Assembly: GCA_002189035.1 (NCBI GenBank)
Contig: NEEC01000015.1
Span: forward strand, 2,505,515 to 2,569,514
Direction of reading: 5' to 3'
Source: Utricularia gibba
Lineage: Eukaryota > Streptophyta > Magnoliopsida > Lamiales > Lentibulariaceae
DNA length: 64,000 bases
Part shown: positions 12,501 to 27,208 of the stretch, piece after piece
Position numbering within the stretch: position 1 is the stretch's first letter
Layout: each line of letters opens with the position of its first letter
Program-made: the position numbers and the translations under genes
Notes under the pieces: generated by a model
What the model saw: the letters and a program-made list of their open reading frames with translations, nothing else
What the model was told of the DNA's origin: nothing
The model's database searches: none

Positions 12501-12897
12501 GGGGCTGCAAGAAACATTTTAGAGGTATCCATCGTTTTTCTGCCCTTGAATCAATTCATTGAAACGCATCATTGTTTTTTGGTATGTTTAAACAAGCGCA
12601 AGGACTTTTCATATTCTGTGACCATTTACCTGTCTGGTTTGCTTTGCTTTGGTGCAGCTTGCCGCGGAACTGAGGGTACCTGTGAAGAACACCCATGCTT
12701 ACGTTTTCGCAGAGCATGGTAATGATCTTGGAAGTTCAAAGGACGTCAAAGGCAACCCCACAGAGGTATACAGGAGAGTAGGCCACGGCTCCTCCTATGG
12801 AATCGGTGCGAAGTTAGGATTAGTTCGTGTGGAGTATGCAGTGGATCACAACTCAGGTACCGGCGCCTTTTTCTTTCGGTTTGGCGAGAGGTTCTAA
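9523..12897 (+). CDS. TOC75: TOC75 chloroplast protein-import channel (two apparent one-base frameshifts)
   Basis: Seven exons: 9523-10752, 10866-11087, 11184-11291, 11405-11596, 11700-11947, 12271-12524, 12658-12897, about 831 residues. The transit region is Ser/Pro-rich and followed by a long glycine stretch near residues 115-140, the TOC75 hallmark that acts as an envelope stop-transfer signal. POTRA repeats follow, then an Omp85-type beta-barrel ending in FRFGERF with the C-terminal aromatic. It forms the outer-envelope pore for preprotein import. Two breaks are seen: after PSGG at 11811-11813 a TGA appears in frame, and after GGPYSVR at about 12479-12481 the frame shifts. In both places a run of three G stands where the family frame needs one more base, and each exon is one short of a multiple of three. 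TOC75 is normally essential, so a sequence error is likelier than true loss. Confidence 0.95.
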
Positions 12898-13339
12898 GCA
12901 GCAGCTCCGGTTTTTCTCCTTGAGTCCGTCCATCTTTCAGTTTTTCTCATTCTCGGATGGTGACATAACTTAAGTTTGATGAGTAGCAGCATGTTCTCAA
13001 GTGAAGAATAAAATATAGGCTCTGTTTGCTCTTGCGAATACGACGAATTTAGAAGGGAAATGATTAGATTCAAGGATGATATAACACGCCTGTACGAAAA
13101 TGGAGAGTTTGCCATCTTGGTGTTAAATGAAGAAACCATTCATGGCCATGTGGTAGAGGTAAATTTTCACTTTTCAGGATCAAGTGGTTAACGATGACCT
13201 GGTGGAATCTCAACGGTAATGCCAAAATTTAGTCCAAAAAGTAGACTTGATGGCTTAATCCAGACACAACCGTGGTGCAGATGAACTGCAACAGTCGAAG
13301 GCTACTTAGTTGGGTTCCAAATACAACAGCATCTCTATT
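12898..13339. other. intergenic between convergent genes
   Basis: Shared 3' flank of TOC75 (+) and the DUF642 gene (-). Untranslated regions are expected here; no other coding signal seen. Confidence 0.5.
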
Positions 13340-14656
13340 TCAGACCTTGGAAACTGGGAAAACACTAACTTCATCAAGAACGGGGCCACATAGAGTGCCA
13401 TAGTCACGGATCCTCGTATGATAGAATGAGCTAAAGAAGGTGAGCCTTGTTCTATAGGATGTTGCTGTGAACTGAAAACTGTAAGTGGCGGACTTCCCTT
13501 CTCCACTCGACTTGAAGGGAGCCTTCATAACAGCTTTAGCAGCAAAGGCTTCCACCATCATGGATCCATGGCATCCATTTTTGGCATCACCCACCATGAA
13601 GGAGAGCCTATAGACTTTGTTGGGAACAGTTCTGATGACTTGAGCTATGGCACTCTCTCGTCCAGCAACTAATTCAACAGCAGATTTACCCGATGGCACA
13701 TTGAAATGCTTCGCATCAATGAACTTCACAGCCTTGAGTGATTCCACGATCCATCCAGGTAGAGGAGAGATTGAGTCTTGCTGCTTAGGGGGTAGCAGGA
13801 TGCCATGGGAAGAGTTGGCGAGCAAATGAGGGCCATCTTCAAATCCGTTGTTTTTCACCAAGTTTCCTGCAGTTACAACACCAAGGTAAATCATCCTGTT
13901 CTGAATCTCAAATAACTGCATCAACTTCAGTAACGCAACACAAGTAGCAGAAGAAGACTAGGTTTTCCAAGAAAGCAAAACCTTTTGAGGGTGTGGAAGA
14001 CAAAAGTTGCTTGATAGCAACTGCATCCAGTAAAGGGCCGCAAGCAGGATTCTCTTGCATTCCAGGATTGTGAAAAATAATCTTCACTGAATCCGAATTG
14101 GCTTGAAATCCCCAAGCATAAGTGTCTCCACCATTGCTGGAATACAGCGTTTGCAGAGGAAGCTCCCCTGTTTGTGGGGGAACTGATACTCTCAAAACCT
14201 CATCCTGCGCACAAGTTCTTGACGCACCAAAAGTCAGGACATAAAAGGAACCCTTCTTCACAGGGATGGTCTGAGAGATTGACGCCTCGTTCCCAAGGCG
14301 CACGGCGTGGACCCCATGAGCAACAGCAAAGTACATTCCTCCAGGCTGTGGGCCGCCGGAGATGTACTCCACAAGACCGCTTATTTCCCATTTGGGCAGA
14401 GAGTTTTTGCGAAGGAGCACTGTTCTGTTCAAATCTTTCGGCTTTGGCGCCTCTTCAAAATTCCCATTTGGCAGGAGCCCTGAAAAATAAGCACGTGCAT
14501 GGCCGCAGCTAAAATTCCGTAAAGAGAGCAGATCTGTGCCTGCGCGAAAAAATGAAAAACGCTGAAGCTGAAATGGCTACCTTCCAGGGGGGTGAGAGCT
14601 GACCCAGTAACCGCAAGGCAGACAAAAACCCAGAAAATAACCCTCAACGCCGCCAT
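13340..14656 (-). CDS. DUF642 cell-wall protein (BIIDXI-like)
   Basis: Three exons: 14656-14581, 14479-13982, 13866-13340, phases consistent, 366 residues, the usual family length. The start MAALRVIFWVFVCLAVTGSA is a clear signal peptide; an in-frame ATG at 14689 is an alternative. Two DUF642 galactose-binding-like domains follow: the first begins GLLPNGNFEEAPKP, the second NLVKNNGFEDGPHLL. Both carry the conserved CGPLLDAVAI / CGPVLDEVSV ends. DUF642 proteins are secreted, bind cell-wall polysaccharide and in Arabidopsis modulate pectin methylesterase activity. A PMEI gene lies about 20 kb away; I draw no link. A TATA-like CTATAAATGG is at about 14723-14732 on this strand. Confidence 0.92.
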
Positions 14657-14722
14657 AGAGACCAAAGAAATGCCGGAAGAATCCCCCAAACAAGCACATC
14701 CGAGGGTTGAGCGTGGTTCCCT

Positions 14723-14732
14723 CCATTTATAG
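14723..14732 (-). promoter_or_regulatory. TATA box of the DUF642 gene
   Basis: On the minus strand this reads CTATAAATGG, about 67 bases upstream of the ATG at 14656, a normal position for a plant core promoter. Confidence 0.55.
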
Positions 14733-15528
14733 CAGGGAGGGGGGAGCGCCCCATGTGAGAGAGAGAAGAACAGTGAAAAGGAAAGAGGTCGGAGCTCAGA
14801 AGCCGACAGAATTATGGGCTTTGTAGTAGCAGTAGCAGCAGCTCCTCGAGAGTTGATGATATCCCGCGGCGCATTTTGAAATTAAATACCAAAAGAATAA
14901 TTGAATCGGTGAGTGGAGGCATTGAGAAAAGCTGATGGGCGGTTTATGTGTGGGCAGGCAGCTCCCATGTGATGGACATAAATTCAATGCATTGTTCCAA
15001 GATTGGTTGTTTTCATTGATTCCATCAACTGCCCCACGAAGCTGAGCCTGCTCCCCGATCACCGCTCTTGGTCACCATGAATATGATCTGGGGGGCTCGA
15101 CATACCTTATCGTGCATACAGAATTGATGATGTCAATCACCTTTCAACTAAACAGGAAACTGTTGGCAGGTCACAAACAACTGCTTCTACTCAACACTAT
15201 ACAATAACAATTGCACCATATCTGAGCATCCCTTTTATCAGTTATGTTGCTTGTGAGGCAGGGAAGAGAGGCATCTAGCATCCTTGAATTACTTCGGAAT
15301 CTTCTTTGCTTCCCAGGCTTACATCTGCATGAACCTGGGGTGCATATGTGAATAGAAGAGTAGGCCTCAAGGAAACATTCCTTGCATATACACATCGAAG
15401 CTCTCGCCGTCTGCGTTCGGAGATGAAGTGGAACCCTTGCTTGCTGGTATTACAGGGAGGAAGGAAGTAAGTTTGATGAGCTTGGCAGATATGGGAGTAT
15501 GGAATTGAGATGCAATGACCCAACTTGG
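14733..15528. other. intergenic
   Basis: Upstream region of the DUF642 gene and 3' flank of the FRA10AC1-like gene, both on the minus strand. Short frames here have no recognisable protein features. Confidence 0.5.
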
Positions 15529-17803
15529 TTAAACTGCGCCTGAAACATAAACTCTAAATGAAGAACCAGGAGATATGGAGGTGTCAGTACCATATGTTCC
15601 GTCTTCAGTTCTTCCTTGCTTGGTTTGCATGTCTTCATCGCTGTCAGACCGATTCCTGAAAGATGCCTAGACAGAATGAGTCATTGGTTGAAAAACTTCT
15701 CTGGATTCTTTGTAATCATCACCTTTTCCTTTGTTGCTTTTCATTCCCCTTTTGTTTCAAGTTTTCCTTCTCCTTCTTTTTCTTGTAATAAAGCTTCTCT
15801 GCACATCTGTTTCAAGGAAAAGCTCTGTTTAACTCTAAATTGCCTAGAGAACAACCATAAGATTTTTTTTCTTAAGGCCACTTCAGTGAAGATTAGACTA
15901 AATGAAAATTAACTAAGAAAACGCCACTCACTCACCTCTCGCACGCCACTAATTTCACCAAAGCCTGTTTGTTTTCACCAGCTTCTTGATAGGAAAAGTT
16001 CACCTGTATTGGGAAGGCTTAGCAAGAAACCATCGCTACAATCTGAAGCTTTAAAAGATAGAATAAAGAGTGACCCTCAAGATATTTGTGTGAGAGAAGA
16101 CTTAATTCTAATAGCAAGTCATAAAATAACAGATAGATTCAACCAGAACTTGCCTCGTAGCTAGACAAAGAATCTTTACAATTGCAGTGCTTATTGCCAC
16201 ATTCAAACTGCCCTAAAAAGAATATGGTCAGCCAGGGTTAGAGCCTTGTCTGTGATATCATGTGAGCCTCTTAGTAGTTCCCGCAGATTGACAGCAATCA
16301 AACAGAATAAAGAAATCACACTAACATTCTATTCCTTTGAACCAACATGGCTGTGAATTCTGTGAAAGGGATCATACTCTTTAGAAGAAATGGCCTTAAA
16401 TTTGCAAAAAGCCAGACTCACTAAAAGTTTGTTCCAACAAGTGAATACAAATACTACATAATTCAGGGAGCACAGAGGTAAAAAAACCATTCTTGGAAAC
16501 ATACTATTATTGAGCAGTTCAGGGAATTGTCGATCCTTGCTATCTTACATGCTCTTGTTGAGAAGGAACAAATGCCAGAGAAAGACTAAAAACTTGCACG
16601 CAAGTGGACCGTACCTTTCCCAGATATTACCTCCTTTTCAGTTCTCCATCTCAGCCCAATCTAAATTGACATCAATCCTTAGATTGGCTAACATTAAATC
16701 ATATATATGTTTTGAAACACTGATACCTTTCCAGCCTTGTAATGAGACATGTCAGCTATGCAGTATCTTTGATAAGTTAAGAGAAAAAAAATCGCATATT
16801 ATGTTCTTCTACGTTTCAGCACAATTAATGCATACGAAGGGCCATTCCATAAAACATATAATCTTAGTTCAAGTTTGTAGGAATGTACAACGGTGATGCT
16901 TTAAAGGATACTCTTTAAAGAGCTTATCATAGTAGCGTTTAACCAGCTTTTGCTCCCAAGAAGGATTCAAGTCATCTTCTTCAGTCCTTATGAACCTTAC
17001 AATAAAATAACATGCTCAAAAAACTGAGCTACAAGGGAGGAAGACAACCGCAAATGATGGAAAGCACATATATACCATCTACAAAACACGGATCTTGACA
17101 CTCTAACTCACACTTACATTTTTTAATATTTTCAATTATTACACTCTCTGTACGCCATAAATGACTTCACAATCAAATACTCAGATCAGTTTGATAATCA
17201 GAATATGGAAGGGTGAAACGAAATTGAAATGCATGTCTTGCCCAAACATCACTTGCCTATCTCATTTCGAAAATTATGTACATGAAAACAAGGGATTAAA
17301 TAATAACCTACCGATATCCTTCTCTAAGGGTGTCCTGATCAGTTTTAATCGGCAATGCTTCTCCAGCAACTGCTTGCTTCCCATAATAACTAACTGCAAG
17401 CAAAGAGAATTGATTAAAGGTTCAAACTTTCAAGTCAAATGTTTAAAGATTTCACTGAGTTGAAATTCAATTAGGCATCTTATTTCCCACAGAAAACTGA
17501 GCACCAGACTAAATCCCCAGCAACTAAATACATTCCAACAGGAGGAAATTTCGAGGTTGGACATGTTCCTGGAGAATAAATACTTAAAATACTAACTGTA
17601 ATCATTCAAAAACTTCTTGTGGCGATCGTAAGCGTTGAGGCCTCGAATATGATCCTGATACTGCCTGCAAACCCACAGAAAGACAAAACTCAAAATACTC
17701 CGTTCAGACTCCCCTTTAAATCATCGGTAAGAAAGCCCGCGTACCGTTTTCTAGCTTCATTGTCGAAAATCTCTTGCCTCAGAGCCCTGAATGAAGAAGC
17801 CAT
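15529..17803 (-). CDS. FRA10AC1-like splicing-associated protein
   Basis: Ten small exons on the minus strand, all phases consistent, 238 residues: 17803-17745, 17664-17597, 17393-17312, 16995-16912, 16766-16727, 16660-16615, 16212-16154, 16003-15936, 15806-15723, 15655-15529. The protein starts MASSFRALRQEIFDNEARKR and has the family core: LNAYDRHKKFLNDY, WEQKLVKRYYDKLFKEYCIA, IGLRWRTEKEVISGKGQF, a cysteine-rich segment CGNKHCNCKDSLSSYE and CERCAEKL, then a Lys-rich tail and RSDSDED. Human FRA10AC1 is a nuclear protein found with late spliceosomes. The fourth intron has U12-type signals and the seventh has a GC donor. No exon is long enough to show as a good single open frame, so the gene is easily missed. 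The very C-terminus (after RSDSDED) is the least certain part. Confidence 0.88.
16767..16911 (-). other. U12-type (minor) GT-AG intron in the FRA10AC1-like gene
   Basis: Read on the minus strand the intron begins GTATCCTTTAA, the minor-spliceosome donor consensus, and has TTCTCTTAAC close to its 3' end, with the branch A about 11 bases before the AG. No polypyrimidine tract separates branch and acceptor. Joining exon ends GA and A restores the family residues KEYCIAD, so the boundaries are fixed by the protein. Confidence 0.82.
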
Positions 17804-18289
17804 CCCCCCTGCTTCTCAACTTCCTTCCGATTTCTGTTTATCGACGGATCAAGAATCGTTTTTTAATTTTATTTGGATCGGCCCACTACCCATCCGTAAA
17901 TAGTAAGTATATATACAGGCAAGTTAGATGGGCCCACATCCCTTATGTTCACATTATCCAAATTTATTTTTTCGGATCAAATCACACTTTCCCTCGGACC
18001 GCCCGTCTCACAGGCTCCTCTGGTCTCATATGCTCGACCTCGTCTCCGTCGGCGCATTTCGGCAACTACTCACCAGGAAACCGCCGGAGAAACCTAGAAT
18101 CACCGGCAGTTTTTCCGATGAGCGTTGTTAGTGCTGCTCGGAAACGTTATGGGCAAATCGCCGTCTGGGCAATAAAGTAACATGAATCCAAAACGAGAAA
18201 CAGAAAAAACATGAGTGGAGCTGCTTCGAGGTCTGATGCTGAAGGTCATTCATGACAGGAGCAGGTGAAACTAGACGAGGAAATTAAGA
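17804..18289. other. intergenic, promoter of the FRA10AC1-like gene
   Basis: Upstream flank of the minus-strand FRA10AC1-like gene. GGCCCA-type elements occur near 17880 and 17932. No coding signal. Confidence 0.5.
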
Positions 18290-18640
18290 TGATAAAAAGA
18301 CGACCTTTCTTGTGATGCATTTGTTACATCAGAGCACTGCATAAGGTTCTCCACCGGCTCCCAATTATTCGCAGCCTCCGACCACCCTCGCCTTTCCATC
18401 AGATCACTCACCATTTTATGAGAGGCTGAACTTGACCATACTTCTATCATTTGCAGATTCCCCAAGCAATGCCCACATCGGAATAACCGATTAACATTAA
18501 AAGGATAAGCAAGTCGTCACCTTTCGAACGCGCAGTCTTCGAACCGCTTCGATCTCGTAGTACCCAGAAGCGGGATTCAACTTTTCACCGTCGGCGGCAT
18601 CATCAGAATTCTCTTCTTCTCCGTCTTCCTCTTCGGCGAG
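18290..18640 (-). pseudogene. LHP1/TFL2-like chromodomain fragment, broken
   Basis: On the minus strand an acidic stretch (AEEEDGEEENSDD) leads to GYYEIEAVRRLRVRK, the start of an LHP1-type chromodomain, ending at a donor at 18521. After an 80-base intron, a second exon from 18440 reads YGQVQPLIKW, then RGWSEAANNWEPVENLMQ, the rest of the chromodomain. A 20-base stretch at 18391-18410 splits LIKW from RGW and shifts the frame. The frame ends soon after SDVTNASQERS, with no hinge or chromoshadow domain, and the acidic region has an upstream stop with no clear start codon. LHP1 reads H3K27me3 in Polycomb silencing, but this copy lacks what is needed. I take it as a truncated relic. Confidence 0.66.
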
Positions 18641-19118
18641 TCCCAATTGGTCGAAGTTGCTGGTAGTCGCCTTCTGTACTCCTTTTTCACTCCTTTGACA
18701 CACTCTGTATAATCGCGCTGTTTCTCACTCCATAAACTAGTAGCAGAAGGGTCTACGTCGGTGGCCAAGGCCACACATCTCCGGGGATGGAGCGAGGAGA
18801 GACGTTCGTCTATGACAGACTTCTCCACGTCAAATTCTCCGGCGATGCCCCCGCCAGCCCGCCAAAAAGCAAAGCTTATTACCAATGACGATGCTGCTGG
18901 TTATGGGAATGATCTCATTTTAAGATTCTTTTACAATCGATGCGGGTCTCAAGTGACTCGCGTTTCGAGTTTCAGTCGAGCTCAACTCCAAGAGCCGCCA
19001 ACGAGCAAGTTTTTCTTCGTATACAGGAAATGTGCAAAGAACCCCATTTTGTATTTACTTCCATCAAACAAGGAACGCGAATCAAATTTTGTACACACTA
19101 TGACAGAAGCAAATCTGC
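18641..19118. other. region upstream of the LHP1-like fragment
   Basis: A minus-strand frame 18885-18577 (starting MVISFAFWRAGGG) overlaps the acidic part of the LHP1-like fragment in another frame. It could be a remnant of the N-terminus, but I recognise nothing in it. The rest is 3' flank of the translocator gene. Confidence 0.35.
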
Positions 19119-20348
19119 CTAATTCTCCTTCTGCTGCTCTGGCTGCGGCTGCTTCTTCACGCTGGCTTGAGAATACAGAAACGTCCCAAAGATTGCAATG
19201 GCGGATCCCAAGGCATTGAGGGGCCTTACAGGATTTCGGAATACCAGAATGGTGGCGATGATAACCACAACTCTCTTCATGGTGTTCCCAATTGAGAATG
19301 TCAGTGGACTTATGTCATCAAGTGCCTCGTAAGAGGACTGGTTGTAGAGGTGGTAAAATATCCCTGACACCATCACCCACAGATAAAATTTGGAGGGTTC
19401 ACCAATGGTTTCAATGGCTTTATTGAATCCGGATACCCATTGAGATCCTTCAACGTATATCGCCACAGGAAACAGATAAACCAGAGACAGTATACTGATC
19501 CAGCCGTATAGATTGAGGCCATTTACTTGTTTGAAGCTTTGCAAGCTCTTCTTGGAGAAGATATTGCGTAGCACAAATCCAACATTGCTGATCATAGCAC
19601 CCCATAGTCCCTCAAAGTTGAAGGAGACTTCAGTTATTGCAGCCAAGGAGCAACCAAAGACAATTGGGAGGATTGAGAGCCACACTTTCAGAGGATATGA
19701 ATCTCCCAGAAACGAAGAGAAGATAACTGAAAACACAGGCTCAGCTGACTTTATGACATGAGTGAAAGAAACAGCCACTTTTGAAAATGAAACACATGCA
19801 GAGATATGGCCTATTGTGTGGAAAAGTGCAGGTCCAAGAAGTGCAAGAATGAAGGACCTGTCAATTTTCGGGCATGGCTGGAGTTTCAGAGACCAGAGCA
19901 CAAGCATCCACACAGACCCACAGAACAGCTGAAACGAAGCTAGAAGCCAAGGATACGGGAAAACAATCAACACCTTCTTATTGTAGATGTTAAAGATTAT
20001 GTTGTGGATATACCAGAGCCCGAAAACAACAGCTAGTTTCAAACTCTTGCTTGGCTTCGATTCATCGCTCCCGCCATCTGAGCTGCTGGATTCTTGAGGG
20101 ATCTCAGAGGAGGCCCTCGGTCTGTGGCATCCCACAATTTTTTTCCCAAAATTGGATCTTGATTCACGAATCAAGCGAAGAGGGGACAACCCACAACTGG
20201 GATTTGAAAGAGGAAGAATTGAGTGACGAAACTGGGACCGGGCACAAGAATTAGGATTCAGAAGTAAACCGCCATCAGCTACACGATTTCTGCAGCTGAG
20301 CTTGCAGAAGCTCACATTTGAGAAGGGGAGAAGGGTCGTGACGAGCAT
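19119..20348 (-). CDS. XPT: xylulose-5-phosphate/phosphate translocator, plastid inner envelope
   Basis: Intronless frame of 409 residues starting MLVTTLLPFSNV. About 95 residues of Ser/Arg-rich transit peptide precede the TPT domain, which begins LKLAVVFGLWYIHNIIFNIY. Conserved pieces include FPYPWLLASFQLF, GHISACVSFSKVAVSFTHVI, SAEPVFSVIFSS, a segment with SNVGFVLRNIFSKK, YNQSSYEALDDISPLTFSIG and TMKRVVVIIATILVFRNPV. The protein exchanges sugar phosphates for phosphate across the plastid inner envelope. The lack of introns and whole-length similarity point to XPT rather than GPT, TPT or PPT, which are usually split genes. XPT can carry xylulose-5-phosphate, linking cytosolic and plastid pentose-phosphate pools. 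The nearest alternative is a GPT-type paralogue. Confidence 0.9.
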   Translation of the reverse strand: MLVTTLLPFSNVSFCKLSCRNRVADGGLLLNPNSCARSQFRHSILPLSNPSCGLSPLRLIRESRSNFGKKIVGCHRPRASSEIPQESSSSDGGSDESKPSKSLKLAVVFGLWYIHNIIFNIYNKKVLIVFPYPWLLASFQLFCGSVWMLVLWSLKLQPCPKIDRSFILALLGPALFHTIGHISACVSFSKVAVSFTHVIKSAEPVFSVIFSSFLGDSYPLKVWLSILPIVFGCSLAAITEVSFNFEGLWGAMISNVGFVLRNIFSKKSLQSFKQVNGLNLYGWISILSLVYLFPVAIYVEGSQWVSGFNKAIETIGEPSKFYLWVMVSGIFYHLYNQSSYEALDDISPLTFSIGNTMKRVVVIIATILVFRNPVRPLNALGSAIAIFGTFLYSQASVKKQPQPEQQKEN

Positions 20349-20943
20349 ATTTTCCGATTCGGGTTCAGATGCTCTCCCAACGCAAGCAGTCAGTCACTCC
20401 AGACGCTCCTCAGCTCACGAGTTTTTTTTCACCGTTTTGACTGGTTCAAAATCAACTCATATCCCAGAATCTGTGGAGAAAATCAGGCAAGGACATCCCC
20501 CACAAATTTAAAATTCACAAAATTCATCCATTGAAGTGATGTTCAATCTCCCGAAAGGGGATGTACACATGGAGGTTTCCCGTCTGAGCTTGTGTTTTTC
20601 TGCCTACCTTTTTGTTTGGAGTTTTCGATAGCCTGGAATTGATTCGTTTGTACAGAAAGACAAACGGGAAAGCACTCAACATTATTAAAATCACAAGACA
20701 ACGAAGGGCTGTTGCTGCAGGTAGCATAAGCTACAGAGACTGTTCACTTTTTTATGTGCACTACTCGACGTATCTGAGGCTAAGAGATGACAAAAATGAG
20801 ACTGTAAAGAGCACCATTCATCTGGGCGTTGGAGAAAGCAGCAAGGCCTCCAAGCTTGTGGGTATATATATGCTCTTAAAAGATTGAGCTGAATATGCAT
20901 TGCATCGGAACCGGAGAATAACATGCGGGTATCTGGAGCATTT
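20349..20943. other. intergenic
   Basis: About 595 bases between two minus-strand genes: XPT promoter and SEC23 3' flank. No gene seen. Confidence 0.5.
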
Positions 20944-25892
<4,949 letters not shown>

Positions 25893-27142
25893 CAAAATAC
25901 TTTTCCTTCCTTCCGGAGGCCACACCACCACCGCCGGTGTCCTCTGTAAAAGTGAACGATAGCAATACAAAACCTTTTTCCCAATATTTCCAATTAATAA
26001 TTAACCATTAATTATACATCCAAACCATCCCATTATAACACAACTCCAAGTGCTAAACATCCATAAAACAAATTATTTACACTAGCCAAGTCAACTCAAA
26101 ATAGTGTTTCACTTTTTCCCCAATTTTAATTTACCGCTGTGGGCCTCTCCCTGACCACAGGCCCAATGGGGCCCAAGACCAATCAACTGCCGAAAAATGG
26201 GTACTAAACCCAATGCCTGTCGACTCAAATTCACCTGCAAGTAAATGAAATCTTTGATTGGTTATGTTTCTTAAAAATCAATGTTTGAAAAATAAAAATT
26301 AGGTCTTTACATCTTCTTAAAAATAAAAAATATTCATGAATTTATGATTTTTTTGTAACAGAATTCGCTCATTTTTTAATAAAACTATTTTTAATAGTTT
26401 TTTTTTTCAAAAATAGAATTTGTTTTAAACATAACTTCAAATTTTAGTTTATGCTATATTTGATTTATTTAAAACGTGCCCTTTATTTATTTGTATAAAA
26501 ATAAAAAAAAAACTAGACAAAAATTGAATATATTTGATAGAGAATATTATATAATAAATAATTATTTAGCATATAAAAAAATTTCAAAATGTTTGTACCA
26601 AGTATAATATTCTTTATTATAATGTAGTTAAATGAGTAAGTGTTCGAAATATTTAATCTCTATATATTTAATTTATGCATCTTATTCTTAAAAAAAATGA
26701 AATAAGAAATTGTAAATTCATGTAATCGGATCACCTACAGTTAATGAGAGTGTTGAGTGGGGCATGCCCTAATTGAAGGAGGTAGGTGTAGGTAAGGTAA
26801 TTAATTACTGACGACGTGAAAATGCATGGTGTGTGCGTCCACACGTCAATCCCCTCCGCCTCCATCGTTCCTTTGGCTAGTCTCCCTACACGTGGAGCTC
26901 TCAGGAGACGCCACGTACAGCCGGGCATCTCCAAGCATCGCGCCACATTCCTTAGTTATTATTCATTTTTACTGCCTACGAGTTGCAACTTTGACAGCAA
27001 CGAAAAAAAAAGGAACAGTTCCAATTTGGGTTTCTATCCGGGTCCGGGTCGGGTGGAATGAAAGGAGGAGATGGAGAGTTGTGGTACTTTTCTGCAGCGC
27101 AAACCTGCATTCCGGGAGCTTCTTTTTCTTATCTCCGTCCCG
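25893..27142. other. long intergenic region between divergent SEC23 and MYB
   Basis: AT-rich for most of its length (about 25970-26720) and GC-richer near the MYB gene. It should hold both promoters. GGCCCA/TGGGCC elements near 26150-26175 may belong to SEC23. No gene seen. Confidence 0.5.
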
Positions 27143-27150
27143 CTATAAAT
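27143..27150 (+). promoter_or_regulatory. TATA box of the MYB gene
   Basis: CTATAAAT lies 59 bases upstream of the ATG at 27209, implying a short leader. Confidence 0.6.
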
Positions 27151-27208
27151 GCTACATGTCCACAGCGCAGCAAAGACGCGAAAAGGTGAAAGCTTTCGAG
27201 TGCGTGCG

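Noticed and set aside
15538-15590. GT...AG stretch of about 51 bases in the last FRA10AC1-like exon
   Set aside because: Too short for a plant intron; both readings end at the same stop, so I kept it as coding.
18577-18885. 102-codon minus-strand frame MVISFAFWRAGGG
   Set aside because: Overlaps the LHP1-like acidic region in another frame and has no recognisable domain.
3750-20348. Cluster of plastid-related genes (CRR2, TOC75, XPT)
   Set aside because: They lie on different strands, are separated by unrelated genes and belong to different pathways; chance spacing in a gene-rich region is enough.
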